A stretch of 64,000 nt of DNA from Pseudisothecium myosuroides (GCA_951799445.1 OX637295.1:20584001-20648000), one strand, 5' to 3'; shown: positions 1 to 12,150, counted from the stretch's first letter. Program-made: numbers and translations. Notes: generated from the letters alone by a model not told the origin.

Positions 1-176
1 AGTTGTCCTGTGTTTGTGAACCTGGGTCAAAAGAAGGTTTAATTAAGAATAGAACTGAACAAACACGGCACCAAACTCAATTAGACCTCAGTTTGGGTGC
101 TCTAGGGAGTTTGGTCCTTTGTTTTTCCCAAACTCCGGCCACTGGTCCCGCCTTGCAGACACTTTACTATTAACTC
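1..176. mobile_element. TA-flanked MITE, left end cut by window edge
   Basis: The interior matches the complete element at 43103-43292 in order (the GGTTTAA, CACCAAACTC and TTTGGTGCTC stretches). The right end reads CTATTAACTC followed by TA at 177-178. The left terminal repeat lies outside the window. No coding capacity. Confidence 0.6.
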
Positions 177-718
177 TAATATTTAGCAACTAAAGGTGAG
201 TGCAACCGTCGGAAACTCTCGGAAAATCAAAGTATTGAGATTCTTGGGAGGCCATTGTGTTTGTGACTGTTTCACTGTTGCCGCTCATGACTGAGAGAGA
301 AACAGAACTCTAGGAACTCTGCAGTAACTTACTCCTATTATTGTCAATTGGCGTCCCAAATCTGTCCAAAGTTAGCTGGTGGAATTGGAAAGAAAAAAAA
401 ACTGGTTGCAATTTCAAAACTTCAGCAAAAAATCGCTGAATTTTTTTTATAAAATTTGTGTTTAAAAAAATGTAGAGAAAATAACCAGATTTGGTACTTG
501 AAAATATGGTTCAATGTAGGATTTAAATGGTTCAATGGTTCAATATGGAATTTAAAGGAAAATAATGGGTCAAGCTCAAAAAAATTTCTCAAACAGTGAT
601 CCTAATAGTCACTCTACTCAAAGCACAATCAACTAGGATTGGTATAGATTTACATTTTGGTTTGTCTTCCCAAGAAAGTGTGAAAGTTGTGGGATTTGGG
701 CAATTTAATCCTTGACCC
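177..718. other. AT-rich spacer without recognisable gene
   Basis: Runs of A and T and short repeats such as TTCAATGGTTCAATATGG around 520-550. I see no gene, RNA or clean transposon end here. Confidence 0.5.
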
Positions 719-1464
719 CTTAAGTTCCATGACTATTGTATGTCATTTTTACCGAAAACGCTCAAAAATTGCCATTTTTAGTACAAGTACCAAATTTTAG
801 AAAAAAAAACTTTTTTTGACACATGTAACCGTAGGATCTTGTAGTATGCTGATTGTGAACACGTAGTAAAAATTTCAGAAATTTCCACCACAAGGATTGC
901 AAGATACAAGCATTCAAATTCATTGAAATCATTTTTTTGGTTGCAAAAAATAGGGTAGCTACACTTCACAAGCTCACTGTTCTACTAAAAATGTCCAAAC
1001 AGGTGGTGCCTCTTTGAATTCTTTTTCCTAGACAAGTTGTATACATGCCTGAAAATTTTCACATCATTTGGAATCGTTCAATATATAGAAAAAAAATAGT
1101 AAGTAGAAAGAAGTGGAGAGTAATTCAAAATACAAAATTGTTAAGAATTTAGTTATGGAATTGAAAAATGTCAATCCCAATGGTTGCAATGTTGTCATAA
1201 ACAATCTACATCCTATGACTTTGTTTTTTTCAAATAATATTGAAAATTGAGTAAAATAAAGGACTTAAAAGTTTATTTTAGAGTAGAGAATCCATAATTG
1301 CATGCAAACTAAAACTCCTCATAACTTTTGACTCATTGATCGAAATGGAATGATTCAAAGCTTTCCATGTATATATAACTTTAGAAAATCAATTTCAAAT
1401 TTTTGTTTTCAAAAAAGTGATTTTTTCTAATCTGCCTAGACCCACTATTCCCAATGGGCTTTTT
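719..1464 (+). mobile_element. Truncated piggyBac-like MITE (0.9-kb family)
   Basis: Internal blocks align with the intact copy at 33936-34859: CCGTAGGATCTTG near 830, AAAAATTTCAGAAATTT near 870, and TTGATCGAAATGGAATGA with CAAAGCTTTCCATG near 1335-1370. The right end stops at CCCAATGGGCTTTTT, before the final AGGGG-TTAA, where a different repeat begins. Neither terminus is intact. Confidence 0.55.
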
Positions 1465-1557
1465 GACGGTACCAAGCATGAGACCGGGAGATGCACGGTC
1501 TGGGAGATCTCACCATAACAACCAAAACAAACAAGCAATCTAATTTAAAGTATGGAT
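1465..1557 (+). repeat. Fragment of interspersed repeat A
   Basis: Contains GATGCACGGTCTGGGAGATC, then TCACCATAACA and CAATCTAATTTAA. The same blocks recur at 20940-21310 and, inverted, at 49915-50170. Class unknown. Confidence 0.55.
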
Positions 1558-1785
1558 GCTCAACTCCAGGCAACCCCAAAAATATGCAAAATGCAAAATG
1601 CTTATTCACTTGGTGCCTAGAAAGAAAAATTTAATATGCCCTCATAAGTACAAAATGCTTGACTCTAGACAATCCAAAAAATATGTGAAAATCAAAATTC
1701 TTATTAACTTGGTGCCTAGAATGAAAAATTTAATATGCCCTTATAAGTACAAAATGCTTGACTCCAAGCAACCAAAATGCAAAAG
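1558..1785 (+). repeat. Tandem repeat, about 98-bp period, 2.3 copies
   Basis: Units begin near 1558, 1657 and 1755. Each contains CTTGGTGCCTAGAA, then AAAAATTTAATATGCCC and ATAAGTACAAAATGC. A short open frame across it is a by-product of the repeat. Confidence 0.75.
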
Positions 1786-1959
1786 TCAAAATTTAAATTA
1801 TTTTTTTCTAATAGATTATATACATGTATTTTTGAATTTTTTTGATTCATTCCATTTGAATAAGTAATGTGAAAGTTAAAAAGTGTCTTGTATTGCAAGC
1901 AATTAGGACATCTTCTTGAAAAATTAGAATATAGGATTTGTTCAGAATTCAATTTTCAC

Positions 1960-2445
1960 AATTTTTAAAACTACCCCCTCCCCCTAGGTATAGATTACTT
2001 GCTTCAACAATTTGACCATTAGGTTCAACATATTTTAATTCTATTTTAAAACTATTAACAATATAGTTTTTCCTTTCATCTTACACCTACTTCTACTCAA
2101 CATCTTTTTTAAGATTGAATTATTATTATTTTTAAATTCCGTAGATTTTCCAACTCAATTTCCCTCCATAAAGATCTAAAACTCCAAATTTTGTAGTGCA
2201 AAAAAGTTAACTAAAGTTGAGGGCATTCAAAGACTTAAAGCCTAGTTATATGAAGTGAACTTTTTATTTTTTTTCAATTCGAACACTAATATCGTACAAT
2301 CTACATGGTCAAAGTGCATGAAGTTTTTACACACATTCTCGTGCATGTCTTGGGCAAGATCTTACAATTGAATATGCAAAAAAAATAGTTTTTTCATTAC
2401 AACTCTTTGCATTAGAAATGATAGTTTTGAAGTGTTAACATAATC
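1960..2445 (-). mobile_element. Degenerate inverted piggyBac-like MITE copy (0.9-kb family)
   Basis: Read on the minus strand it matches the 33936-34859 family: a CATTTCTAATGCAAAGAG block, TTGTAAGATCTTG near 2360, and the poly-pyrimidine/TTAACAAT block near 2050. A TTAA lies at the 2437 end; the other terminus is not recognisable. Confidence 0.45.
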
Positions 2446-2548
2446 ACAAATGTGCTTCACCAAATTTTAAGTGATCGCCACGCTGCAGTTTCTTGGAAAG
2501 TGAAAAAAAAAATGCCATGCCCTGATTAGGTTAGAAGTTCGGCAGGTA

Positions 2549-2820
2549 GGACGCTAAATTAGTTTCACAAAGTTGGTCCATCAGAGTGAAAACTCAAGTT
2601 CTCGGGGGTAAAAGTAAAATCTTGCCCCCTATTTTGAGTCATATTTAGGGTATGTTGTAGACTTCTCCTAGCTAATTTGGGGTTTGTGATTGCAAATATG
2701 AATTCAAAATTTGCAAAAAAAATTTGTGTGAAAAAAAAAAAATTCTTGTGTTTTCCCCCGGGGTAAAATTCCTGCATTTTCACCCAGCTGGTCTCATTTT
2801 GTGGAACTGATTTAGCGTCC
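2549..2820. mobile_element. MITE with long imperfect terminal inverted repeats
   Basis: The left end GGACGCTAAATTAGTTTCAC and the right end, inverted GGACGCTAAATCAGTTCCAC, match at 18 of 20 positions. Weaker similarity continues inward (GTGAAAA and GGGGTAAAA blocks). About 272 bp, no coding capacity; target duplication not clear. Confidence 0.65.
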
Positions 2821-3348
2821 TGCGTCACAACACTTGCTCCCTCTTTGAGTTGATTCCTCCCCATGACACAAAATTATGACGTCGCACCAAAGTTGTACGG
2901 CTCTCGGCCACTGCTTTAACACAAAGGAGCACAAGGCTTTCTGGTCATTATTATGGGCACCTTTGCTTGTCTTTGCTTCTCAAGAAGCCTGCATGATAGC
3001 TCCACTGATCCCCGCTCACTACCAATGTGTTTTCCATGGGCCCTGGCTTGTGGAGTTCAGTTGCATTCAAAATTCAAAAGCAGCCAAGCTTGGCTTTGAA
3101 TTTAACTTATTCCTGACTCCTTGCTGCGACACGGAGCCTCAGTCACTGAAAAGAAGTTTGTACACACACCAAGAATTGAATTCCATATTTCTATAGCAAC
3201 AGAAAAAAAAGGGTCCATCATTCTTCAAAATCCAAGCGAGAGATTTGAATTGAAAATTTCTGGGTTCGTATTTTTGACTTTTGCCTGAAATGAAGAAAGA
3301 CGGAGAGAGACTGAGTGAGAGGATTCATGAGTACCCGTAGCTACTATT
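2821..3348. other. Unassigned stretch of higher GC
   Basis: Base composition is less AT-rich than its surroundings. A 106-codon open frame at 2876-3196 shows no recognisable domain and no splice context. It could be a low-copy relic. I cannot assign a function. Confidence 0.3.
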
Positions 3349-3352
3349 TTAA

Positions 3353-4256
3353 CCTGGAAAGTCTCAAGTCAAAAACCACTCAAAACTCCAACTTTTAATG
3401 CAAAAAGAAAAAGAAAAATTGAAAAAGGGTTATTTTGCATATTTATTCATAAAATTTTGTAGACGAAAAATATGAGAATGTGTGGAAAATTTTTTAGACA
3501 CATTGATTGCATATATTGTAAGATAAATGTGTTCAAAGTGAAGAAATCATGTTTTTTTAACTAGCATGTACACTGGCAAACTAGTTTTATGAGACTTTGA
3601 ATCTCCTTCACTTAAACTTTTTGCACTATAGATTTTGAATTTATAAAAATATTTATCATGAAAAATTGAATCGAGAATATAGAAAAAAGAAAAGTTAAAA
3701 AAATAATATTTTTTTTATTCTTTGAAAAATTGTTAAGTAGGAGAACTAAATTATTAATAGCTTTAAGATGGAATTAAGACACACTAATCTCAATGGTGAG
3801 ATTGTTCTAACAATCAAAGTTAATCCTATGGAACTTTTTTTTCCAAAAAATATGAAAATTGAGTTCAAAAACAAATCCTATAACTAATTCTTTCAAAACA
3901 ATATTATAATTTCCTGCAAAACAAGATGCTCCATAGCTTTCACATCACAAGTTCAAATAGAATGAATAAAAGCTTTTCATGTACTAGCCAAAAATTAAAT
4001 CTACAAAAATTAAATTTTAAAATTTTCATTTCAAGTTTTTGTGGATTTCTTTTTCTACCCACCTAGTTTAGTTTTGGACTTATTGTGTTGTAATTTTTGC
4101 TCTCAAGCACCAATTGAAACAAAAATTATATTTCCAAAAAGATGATAAGTTTTTTTATCTCCTAAGAAAGTTTCAAAAGTTTCAACAAAATTTGAGCTTA
4201 TAGAAACGTGCCCAAAATCCATTTTGTTCCCCCAAGGACAATAGAACTTTAGAGGC
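3353..4256 (+). mobile_element. Degenerate piggyBac-like MITE, 0.9-kb family
   Basis: Flanked by TTAA at 3349-3352 and 4257-4260, 904 bp. It aligns block by block with the better copy at 33936-34859: GATGGAATTAAGACACACTA, CAATGGTGAGATTGTTCTA and the CCCCAAGGACAAT... end. The termini have decayed (CCTGGAAAG and ACTTTAGAGGC). Confidence 0.7.
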
Positions 4257-4260
4257 TTAA

Positions 4261-5049
4261 ATATTTTTAGTGTTTTGCAAATGAGCACAATTGAGTGCTA
4301 TGAAGAAAGATGGAATTAGTTCTTTTCATTTCTAATCATACAAAGTGGATTAGTTGCAAAAGAGTGCATGGAATAGTTTTCATATGGATGCTTTTATGAT
4401 CTTCAACCTAATTATGTCTTGTGAACCCAAAAAATTGGGTCGGACTCACTAAAGTAGGAAGCACATTATGGACCATTTGACCACTAAACACACTTACACT
4501 TATTAGATTTACAAATTAAAAAACAACAAATAAGGGGATAATTCACAAGTATTTTGGTCAACTCATTTTTTTTATTTTTTTTATTTATAGTTGGTTAATA
4601 AAAAAATCATATAGCTTCCCATTTGTAGACCTTTGGCGGACTATTCGTGCTCTTTTGGATGCTAATGTGACTCTCAATTTCCTACATAGTTCCAATAAGG
4701 TCATAGGTGTCCCTTCACAATGTAAAATAATAAAAGAATCTTTTGCCATGTATAGAAGCTCCATAGTGGTCTTCATTGATTTTTCAACCCAATTTCAACC
4801 TTTAGAGCCTTAATTTCAACCCTTTGAACCCCAATTGCACACTCTGTTTAATTTCTACTAGATTGTCAGGATGTAAGAAAATAAATTTGGATCAAAACTA
4901 AAGACTTGAATCAAGCTATGGTCTATAACGGGTGTGCCTACCTTAGTAGAAAATATACTATACTAGACTGAACTTTAATTTCTTCACATCTTCTTCTTCA
5001 AAAAAAAAGGATTCCTTTTAAAAGTCAATTTTTAAACAAAAAAAGGTTC
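4261..5049. other. AT-rich repeat debris, includes repeat K
   Basis: Positions about 4550-4780 resemble 23740-23980 and 35330-35500 (TTCCCATTTGTAGACC, GGACTATTCGTGC and TTTGGATGCTAA blocks). This is an old interspersed repeat of unknown class. Nothing else seen. Confidence 0.4.
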
Positions 5050-5560
5050 ATATTTTCTAAACAAAAAAGGTTCATAGTGTGCAAATTCTTGCTTCAATAA
5101 TCTCAATGTTAGGATTGACATGTTTCAATTCCACTTTAGATTTATTAACAATTAAATTTCCCTGTCAATTTTTTATTTATTTATAGTTAACAACTTCTAA
5201 AAGAATGGAAATCGATTTTTTTTTAATTTTTAATTTTTTTCTTAGATTTTCAACAGAATTCTACACCACAAAGATTTAAGAACTTTGTAGTGCAAAAATA
5301 ATTAGTTCAAGAGGGTTCAAAGTCAAAAATCATAGTGTGGCAAGGTATAAAAAAACTTTCCTTTTTATTTTGAACACTAATATCTTACAATCTCTTTGAT
5401 CTAACTAAGTTTCTAAATTTTTTTCCACATCTTCTCAATTAAGTCTAATGCAAGATGCTACCATGGGATATACAAAAGAAAATAGTCTTTTTGTGTTTCA
5501 TTGTGGCTCTTTGCACTAGAAATGATGGTTTTGGAGCTATTTTTGCAGAAACATAGTCAT
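5050..5560 (-). mobile_element. Degenerate inverted piggyBac-like MITE copy (0.9-kb family)
   Basis: Inverted match to the 33936-34859 family: CTCAATGTTAGGATTGAC with TTCCACTTTAGATTTATTAAC, then TCTTACAATCTCTTTGATC and CATTTCTAGTGCAAAGAG when read on the minus strand. Termini not intact. Confidence 0.45.
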
Positions 5561-5625
5561 GAACTCAATTAAGGGATTACTAAAATAGAAACTCTATCCA
5601 CAATTATGTGTTGAAATATCCTGTA

Positions 5626-6138
5626 AGGTAGGGTGCTCTAAAGGCAACCACTAACACAAAGGTACATTTTGCTTTCTTTTCAAGAGGTGATTGCTTTGAG
5701 TGACCACTGCGTTTCAACTTCAAAAATTCATAACTAATTCCACAAAGGTCCGAAAAATATGAAACAACTTGGGTTAGATGCCAATTCCATTTCTCTTCCT
5801 ACAAAAATTTACTAAAAGTTGTTTCAAGGAGTTTAGCTCCCCCCCAAATGCAATCAGCTCTTAAAAAGGTCACTTTAAGAGCATACTATCTTACGAAGGT
5901 CCAAAAAATATGAAATGAATCGGATTAAATGCCAATTCCATTTCTCTTCCTACAAAAATTTACTGAAAGTTGTTTCAAGGAGTTTAGCTTCCCCCAATGG
6001 AGCTACATTTTGTTAGTTAAGCTTAAAAGCATTTAAAATCAAAAACTAGGTGAAAATGCAAGTTTGACTTTCAAAATGCCCGTGGGGCTTGCAATGTCCT
6101 TGAAGGATTAAGAAGGTCGCTTTTAGAGCAGACTACCT
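5626..6138 (+). mobile_element. AGGTAG-type MITE plus partial second copy
   Basis: The first copy is 5626-5891, with left end TA|AGGTAGGGTGCTCTAAAGGC and right end inverted AGATAGTATGCTCTTAAAG followed by TA. A second, left-truncated copy runs to ACCT at 6138. Both share CCAATTCCATTTCTCTTCC and AAGGAGTTTAGCT blocks. The TA target suggests Tc1/mariner ancestry. Confidence 0.65.
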
Positions 6139-7559
6139 TTAGTACAAAACAAGTGGTCCTAAGCACTCCAGTGAGAGTGCAGATCACACAATTAACAAGC
6201 TGTCCAGCCATTGACAGAATTCCACTCTTGGTTGAAGCCTTCTCAACCTTGTGCACAGATTCCACGGTAAGTTTCTTGAGGTGACCGGCAGCAGCAACAA
6301 CCAGCATACGGCACATTCTTGTACCGAGTACATACATTTCTTGTCGCTCACAGGATTTGTGTTGCAACAATGTTTGCGGAGAATTGCTGGTTAGTTCATT
6401 GTTTACCGATGGAATGAGTAAAAAAATCCAATTGGAATTTGAAAATATCAGAAAAAAATTGGTGAAAAAATCTATAGAATTTTTATTTTTAGAGTAAAAT
6501 ATAGAAGATAAAAACAGACCAGGTCGCTGAAAAAATGGTTCAATATGGGAATTGAGGAAAATAGCTAGTAAAACTCAAAAAATCCTGAACGTTGTGTTGC
6601 AAATGTGAATGTGAGACATTCTAACTAGAAAGTGTAGAAAATTGACACTTTTGAAACTTAGGATGCAATTCAAGCACAAAGTGCATGGAGATTCCGAGGT
6701 ATTTGACTTGAGCATCACTTGTCTTGACCTTCATGTCAAACGTGGGGCACTTGGCTCTTCATGTACACCAACCATATTAATAGTTTGAGCTTATTTTTTT
6801 TATAGGCGGAGTTTTTGAGTAACTCTAGAAGGACAAGGCTTAGACCTATCACCGAGGTTGTCAATGAGGTAGTCATCCAAAATTACAGATTCTTGGAAGA
6901 ATAATGCATTTTTGTTTTTACGGTAACCCCAGAGGTCATTCCTTTGACACTATTTGCAACATTTCAAAGTAAAGTTAAAGTCTTGCGGCACAGTAGAGTA
7001 CGGCAATTGGCTCCCTCCAAAACCTCCAATACTCTCAAGAATTTTATATTTGGTTGTTTAAATAACCCCTGCAATTAACACCCAAAAATTTCCAAATACT
7101 ATGTAGTGTTTGTCAAATTACACTAGAGATTAGTACTTTGCCTCTAAAATTCTTTGCCCTCTAAGCCCCAAAAATACCAAATTTGTCACTTGTGCCTTAG
7201 GATTTTTAAATTGATAAAAATACTAAGGTTCTTTTGCTCTACGTGCTACTAGTGACAACCAACTAAAGGTTTCAAGCTTTGTCTTGGATTTCAAAGACTT
7301 TGGCAACGCAGATTTCAATAAAAATATCAAAGCATAAAAAGAAAGGTTGTAGAGAATGACTTTGGAGAACAATGTGAACCCCTTATTATTGATGTACTTC
7401 TTCACGTGCATCCTCATCGAGGCTCAATGTAAATTGCTATCTTAGGCCGGATGAGGGATGCAATGTTTGTAGCATACTATATTGCAAAGAGCTTGGTTTT
7501 TGATCCATTGAATTGATACATGACATTGGCATACCCATACAATTAGCCATTCAAGGATA
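6139..7559. other. Unassigned region with one higher-GC island
   Basis: About 6140-6370 is less AT-rich and keeps an open minus-strand frame of 99 codons (6071-6370) that I do not recognise. It may be a gene fragment. The rest is AT-rich with no gene, RNA or clean transposon end. Confidence 0.3.
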
Positions 7560-7855
7560 AGGTAGCTGCATCCATAACCATCACCTCTAAAATCTTAGAA
7601 AATCTGTGGAAGTGAATAGATGTGATTACAATGATGTACTACATCTGAACATTTGATCATGGTGTTGGTATTAGGTGCATTGGTACTTGGCTCTTTAAAA
7701 ATTCACAACTTATTCTCACAGTATCCAAATAATACATTTGAAAGTGCAGAGGCATTATTTTTCTCTTGCTAATAGAATCCTATAATTTGTTGAATTTTTA
7801 TTATTAATAATCATGTTCAAAACCCTTAATTTGATGGTTATGGGTGTTGCTACCT
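7560..7855. mobile_element. AGGTAG-type MITE abutting the piggyBac element
   Basis: Left end AGGTAGCTGCATCCATAACC and right end (inverted) AGGTAGCAACACCCATAACC match at 17 of 20. TA duplications lie at 7558-7559 and 7856-7857. Length 296 bp. Its last T, the TA duplication and the next A form the TTAA used by the neighbouring piggyBac element. Confidence 0.8.
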
Positions 7856-8289
7856 TAACCCCTAAACGCCCGAGGGGGGGGGTGCCTTCAAAACTGAGTA
7901 GAAACGGCCATTTTCTTATAAAAAGACCAAAAAATTCCAAAATAGTTTTGTGGGAAATCTAACCGTTGGATCTTGTGTACACTGTATTGTACTACATACC
8001 CTAAAAATTTCAGAGCATTTGACCGTACGGATCTTCCGTAAATGAGCTCTGAAGTTCAATTTCAGCCCATTTTGCTGTTGTTCAGTAACGGGCAACTGCC
8101 ACTTGAAGGCTAATAATTCCTTCACATGTTCTTCAAACACTAGCATTTTTTGGCTCATACTTCACGTCTGAAGGTTAGAATACTCACAAAAAAAGGGAAA
8201 GAAATAATTTACTTTTGCTATTTTTTATACGGCTTGCAATAGCAAGGACTCAGGTTTAGGAAGACAAATCCGGGATTTTGGAACCCGGT

Positions 8290-8660
8290 CACCCCCTGCC
8301 CTCCTATATTGGGCCCAGCCTGCGCCTACTCTGTCACTACTAGCTCCCCCCTACAAACCAATCCGAAACCCTCAGGCAGCCAATGCAGAACTCCCACTCG
8401 CCCCTCAAGCGCCCTGCCGCCCTGCCATCGTTGCTGGGGGACTGACAGCGGAGCCGGGCCGTTGGACCCAGCGCTGCCCCCCATGCGCCAAAGGCAATTC
8501 AAAATTACCCGCCACCATTTGAAAATCTGCGGCCCTCCCTGTCGCTACTCTGCCGTCGCCTGCTGTTCGTCTGCCGTCATGTGCCACTGCGGCTCTGCAG
8601 GTTGGTGCCGCGTGCCGCCCACTTGCCACCATATGGCCGCTTGACCCGACACCTACAGCT
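8290..8660. other. GC-rich island inside the piggyBac element
   Basis: About 350 bp rich in G and C between AT-rich flanks. It has overlapping open frames on both strands with no recognisable domain. It may be a captured host fragment or former CpG-rich 5' exon. It is followed at 8834-9310 by a purine-rich, A-rich low-complexity stretch on the plus strand. Confidence 0.35.
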
Positions 8661-9480
8661 TTTGCATTCAGGCCTGTGCTGGAGGTTTAGGTACAATTAG
8701 GAATTCAACCTAATTCGACTTCCTAATTACAGGATGGTAAACTAAAAGCTATGGACTGTCACTGAAGGCAACTTCCACAGTGTATTTTCAAAACTAGAAC
8801 TGCAATACCATAATCAGTACCATAATTTGATATTCATAGACGGGAAAGCCCATAGCGAAGAAAACAATGTCTGCACCTTAGCAAGAACAAGTGTACACCC
8901 CAAAGCAAAATAAAATTGCATACCTCCGAGGCAAAAAATGAATGAAGTTCAAAGCAAAAGAAGAAGGTAAATAACAAAGCCATAGCCAAATGTGAAGACC
9001 ACATAAACAAATCGTGTGAAGAGTGAACCCAAAAAAAAAAAGGGAAGAAAAAAAATGAAGGGAAAGATAAAGTCCAAAATATATATATAGTAAGCAAAAC
9101 AAAAAAATTAAAATCAAGCAAAAACAAAAACAAAAAGTAGGCCAAAAAAAATGGGAAGACTAAAGCCCCCCAAAAATGAAAAATAGTAAGGACAAATATT
9201 TTGAACACTGAAGTCAAAAAATGGTGAAGACTACAACAACAAATCATGTAAACATATAAGCAAACAATAAGGGAAAGAGCACATAGGAAAAATTGGGATA
9301 AACATAGCAAAAACGATATGTCCTGCCCGCCACCTCAGATGAAACCCCAAACCCTACCTAAAATTGAGAAACAATCATTTCACCTAAACATAGGGGATTG
9401 CGAGATACTTTACCAAATAACCTTTAGAATGTGCCGCTAGCATGGTGCACTTTCATGTAGCACCCACGTGTGTAGCAGAT

Positions 9481-12095
9481 CTACTGAAATGAGCACATGG
9501 CACAAAAACTATTTGTTCGTCTCTTACAAACAACGCACCGGCGACGCAACCGGCTTCTCTGAGGGCAATGAATTCGGGGCATGTCCTCCCAAAGTAGCGA
9601 AATGCTTGCTTTTTGCCCCGCCCAACTCCTTGTCAACGCCTTGCAAAATGCAAGAATGAAATCAAAATGGGACAAGGCCTCCTTCTCACGTCCTTTTCCC
9701 CTGAAGATCTCCTTGTACATAATCCACATGTTCACAACACTCGTATCAATGAGAAAGTAAAAAAGACGATGCCACCATTTGTGTGAGCGCACTTGGCAAG
9801 AGTAAGATCCACGGAGTTGATCCGCCACGTCCACACCATGCATGAAAGTAGTGTACTCTAAGTGAACGGGTGATGTCTTGATTTTACGGATTTTTCCACC
9901 AACCCGGCGTGGGACCTCCACAACTTCGCATGGAAAAGACAATGGCAAAGCGCTAGTGGATAATAAAAGTACCGGTTTCTTATCCATCCACATCACCGCA
10001 CACATCTTCCGAGAGTCATGCATTGCCCACTCCAAACTCCCTTGAGTGGACTTCTTAAATGCTTTTTATTCCTTCACAAACTCTGGAAGGCCTATACGGT
10101 TGCTTCGGAGAGTGCCCGTAGCGTATATACCACCCCATTCCAAATCACGGAATAATTCCACGCTTGTGAAAAATTTATCCATCACTACTACGTGACGTCT
10201 ACCTTCTAAGCCTACAAGCAATGCCTCCACTACCCTTTGTCCCATCTTTGGCTCGCCTTTCTTGGACTTAGGGGCCCCCATAGTTTCTATTGATGCTCCA
10301 CAGTAAACATCGAAGTTGCTAACAAAACGTGCCACGGAATCCACAAGGCACCAAATCTTCAATCCCCATTTCTCTGGCTTGTTGGGCATGTATTGTCGCA
10401 CGGGGCAGTACACGCCTTTGTAATGAACCATCATCTCATCAATGGTGATTTTTTCCCCATTATTCCATAAATCCTTGCAACGATCACTTAACTCATTCAA
10501 CAACCACCTCACTTTATTCACTTTGTCATAAGCTGGGGATTTGCGATCCACGCATATGGAAGCCGGGTTGGTGATGTGGAGGCACTTGGCTACTAGCAAG
10601 AAACGATTGCGTGGTAGAAGTTGGGATATAACATGGCAATAAAGAAATGGCTCCGACTTCCGCCAATACATGCGTATGTTGGGAAGTTTCTTCAACCCCA
10701 TGTATAAAGAAATTGCAAAGAATGCCTTCAATTCGGCCACGTCTAACAATTTCCACCCAATGCCACCGCGGGTGTATGTCTCATAATCTTCGGGGTCCAC
10801 AGGGTTCTCAATCCCGCGCTTGGCCATCCTCAATTTCTCAGTTGCATATCTATTTGTTTCCGCACATATCCGTCTCAATGTCTGAATAGACCAGAATAGG
10901 CCAAATAACTGAAGAAGTGAAGGGACCCGATCCCACTCTTCAATCAAGCCGGGGGACGGGCCGCAAAAAGGGGTCACATGGGGGCTGAAATTCATGTACC
11001 TCTTATTCCATGTACAAGGGGCATAGTCTTCTTTTATTTTTTCGCTCCCTTGTGCTGCTGCAGAGGCTGAAGCTTTGCCCCTTCCACGGCGGCCACCGCG
11101 ACCACGATCCCTACCTCGGGTCCCACTCCCTTTGCTAGCAGCTGCCGCAGGGTTGTCAACAAAGCCACTCCCACCCGCCGGTAGTTCCCGCCCGGCGTTA
11201 GCTGCCGGCATCCTCCGCTTCCGACCTTGGTCGCTTCCACCCTCCTTCGTCGCGGCGTCGGCCGGCTCCCCAATTTCCCCTACTACCTTTGCCCGTTTGC
11301 CGTCGCCAACACGCTCCTGCTCCTCTCTCAATGTTGCTCTCGTCCATGGTCGCGAGAGTGTGGGCGCCGGGGAGACCCCACCCATGAAATTGTTCAAGGT
11401 CGTCGCTGGAGGCCGGCTTGATTTGGGGCGTGCAGAGGACACGCTTGCAGGGTAATTTTGATCGTCGTCAGAGTCGTCGGTGCATGAATTTTCATCTTTG
11501 TTAGAGTTGTCACTGCCCTCGCTACTCTCTTCGCTGTTGCAAGAGGAGTCTCTACACCCGTCACAGTCTGTGCTTTCAGTTTGAGAGTCATAAGTCTCTT
11601 CCTCGTCACGCAATATTTCTTGCAAATTGGATTTTTTCAAAGCAATAGTCGTCTTATTTTTCATAATGACAAAGTACATTTCCTCCCTTGTCACTTCGTG
11701 AAAGTAGGAGTAAGTGGCTAGCCCTAGACTAAACCCGCGTAGGTCCTCATCTTCTTCTTCGTCTTGGCATTTGTTTTCTTCGAGGAGGCAGGAGTGAGCT
11801 ATCCTGACCGGCATTGGAAAGGACGACGGCAAAATTTCGGTCGCCTCTTCCACTGGCGCTTCTGTCCTCCCCGATGTTCGGCGGTGCTGCGGCTCCTCCG
11901 CCCGGCGTTCAGTTTGTTGGGCTCTAATCGCTCCCAACAGCAGCGGGTGGTTCACGAGGTTGACGTCTGGATGCACGCTGTGGAGGGGCGAGGGTTGCGA
12001 AATCAGGTCGGTCGTTGTTGGCCTCTCCTCGCCGGCGCTTGCAGCTTGGATGCCACTCCAACTCTGCGAGTAGCCACTATCAGGTACCGCCCAAC
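9481..12095 (-). pseudogene. piggyBac-type transposase, main 3' exon, one in-frame stop
   Basis: Cut-and-paste transposase that would act on the element's own ends in the nucleus. Reading down the minus strand from a phase-1 acceptor at 12095, it has an acidic, Ser-rich stretch (about 11460-11620), an RG-rich basic tract (about 11075-11120), then the DDE_Tnp_1_7 domain starting near TWNKRYMNFSP. Catalytic acids are visible: D in TIDEMMVHYKG (10438-10440), D in VMDKFFTS (10177-10179), and the third in GVDVADQL (9829-9831, with the neighbouring D at 9820-9822). The C-terminus RRRCVVCKRRTNSFCAMC is a shortened version of the Cys-rich domain usual in the family. A TAA at 10066-10068 splits the frame between the second and third acids; reading continues in the same frame on both sides and the residues there fit the family. 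Hence a pseudogene by a single nonsense change, unless suppressed. Confidence 0.88.
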
Positions 12096-12150
12096 CTATA
12101 ATGACCAAACCAGAACGGAATGCATGAAGACGTTGCATTCGGAAACAAAC

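Noticed and set aside
2876..3196. 106-codon open frame on the plus strand
   Set aside because: No recognisable domain, no neighbouring exon, and surrounded by transposon debris; length is within chance for this composition.
8834..9310. 158-codon minus-strand frame rich in Phe, Leu and Cys
   Set aside because: It is the translation of a low-complexity A-rich tract inside the piggyBac element; hydrophobicity is a composition artefact.
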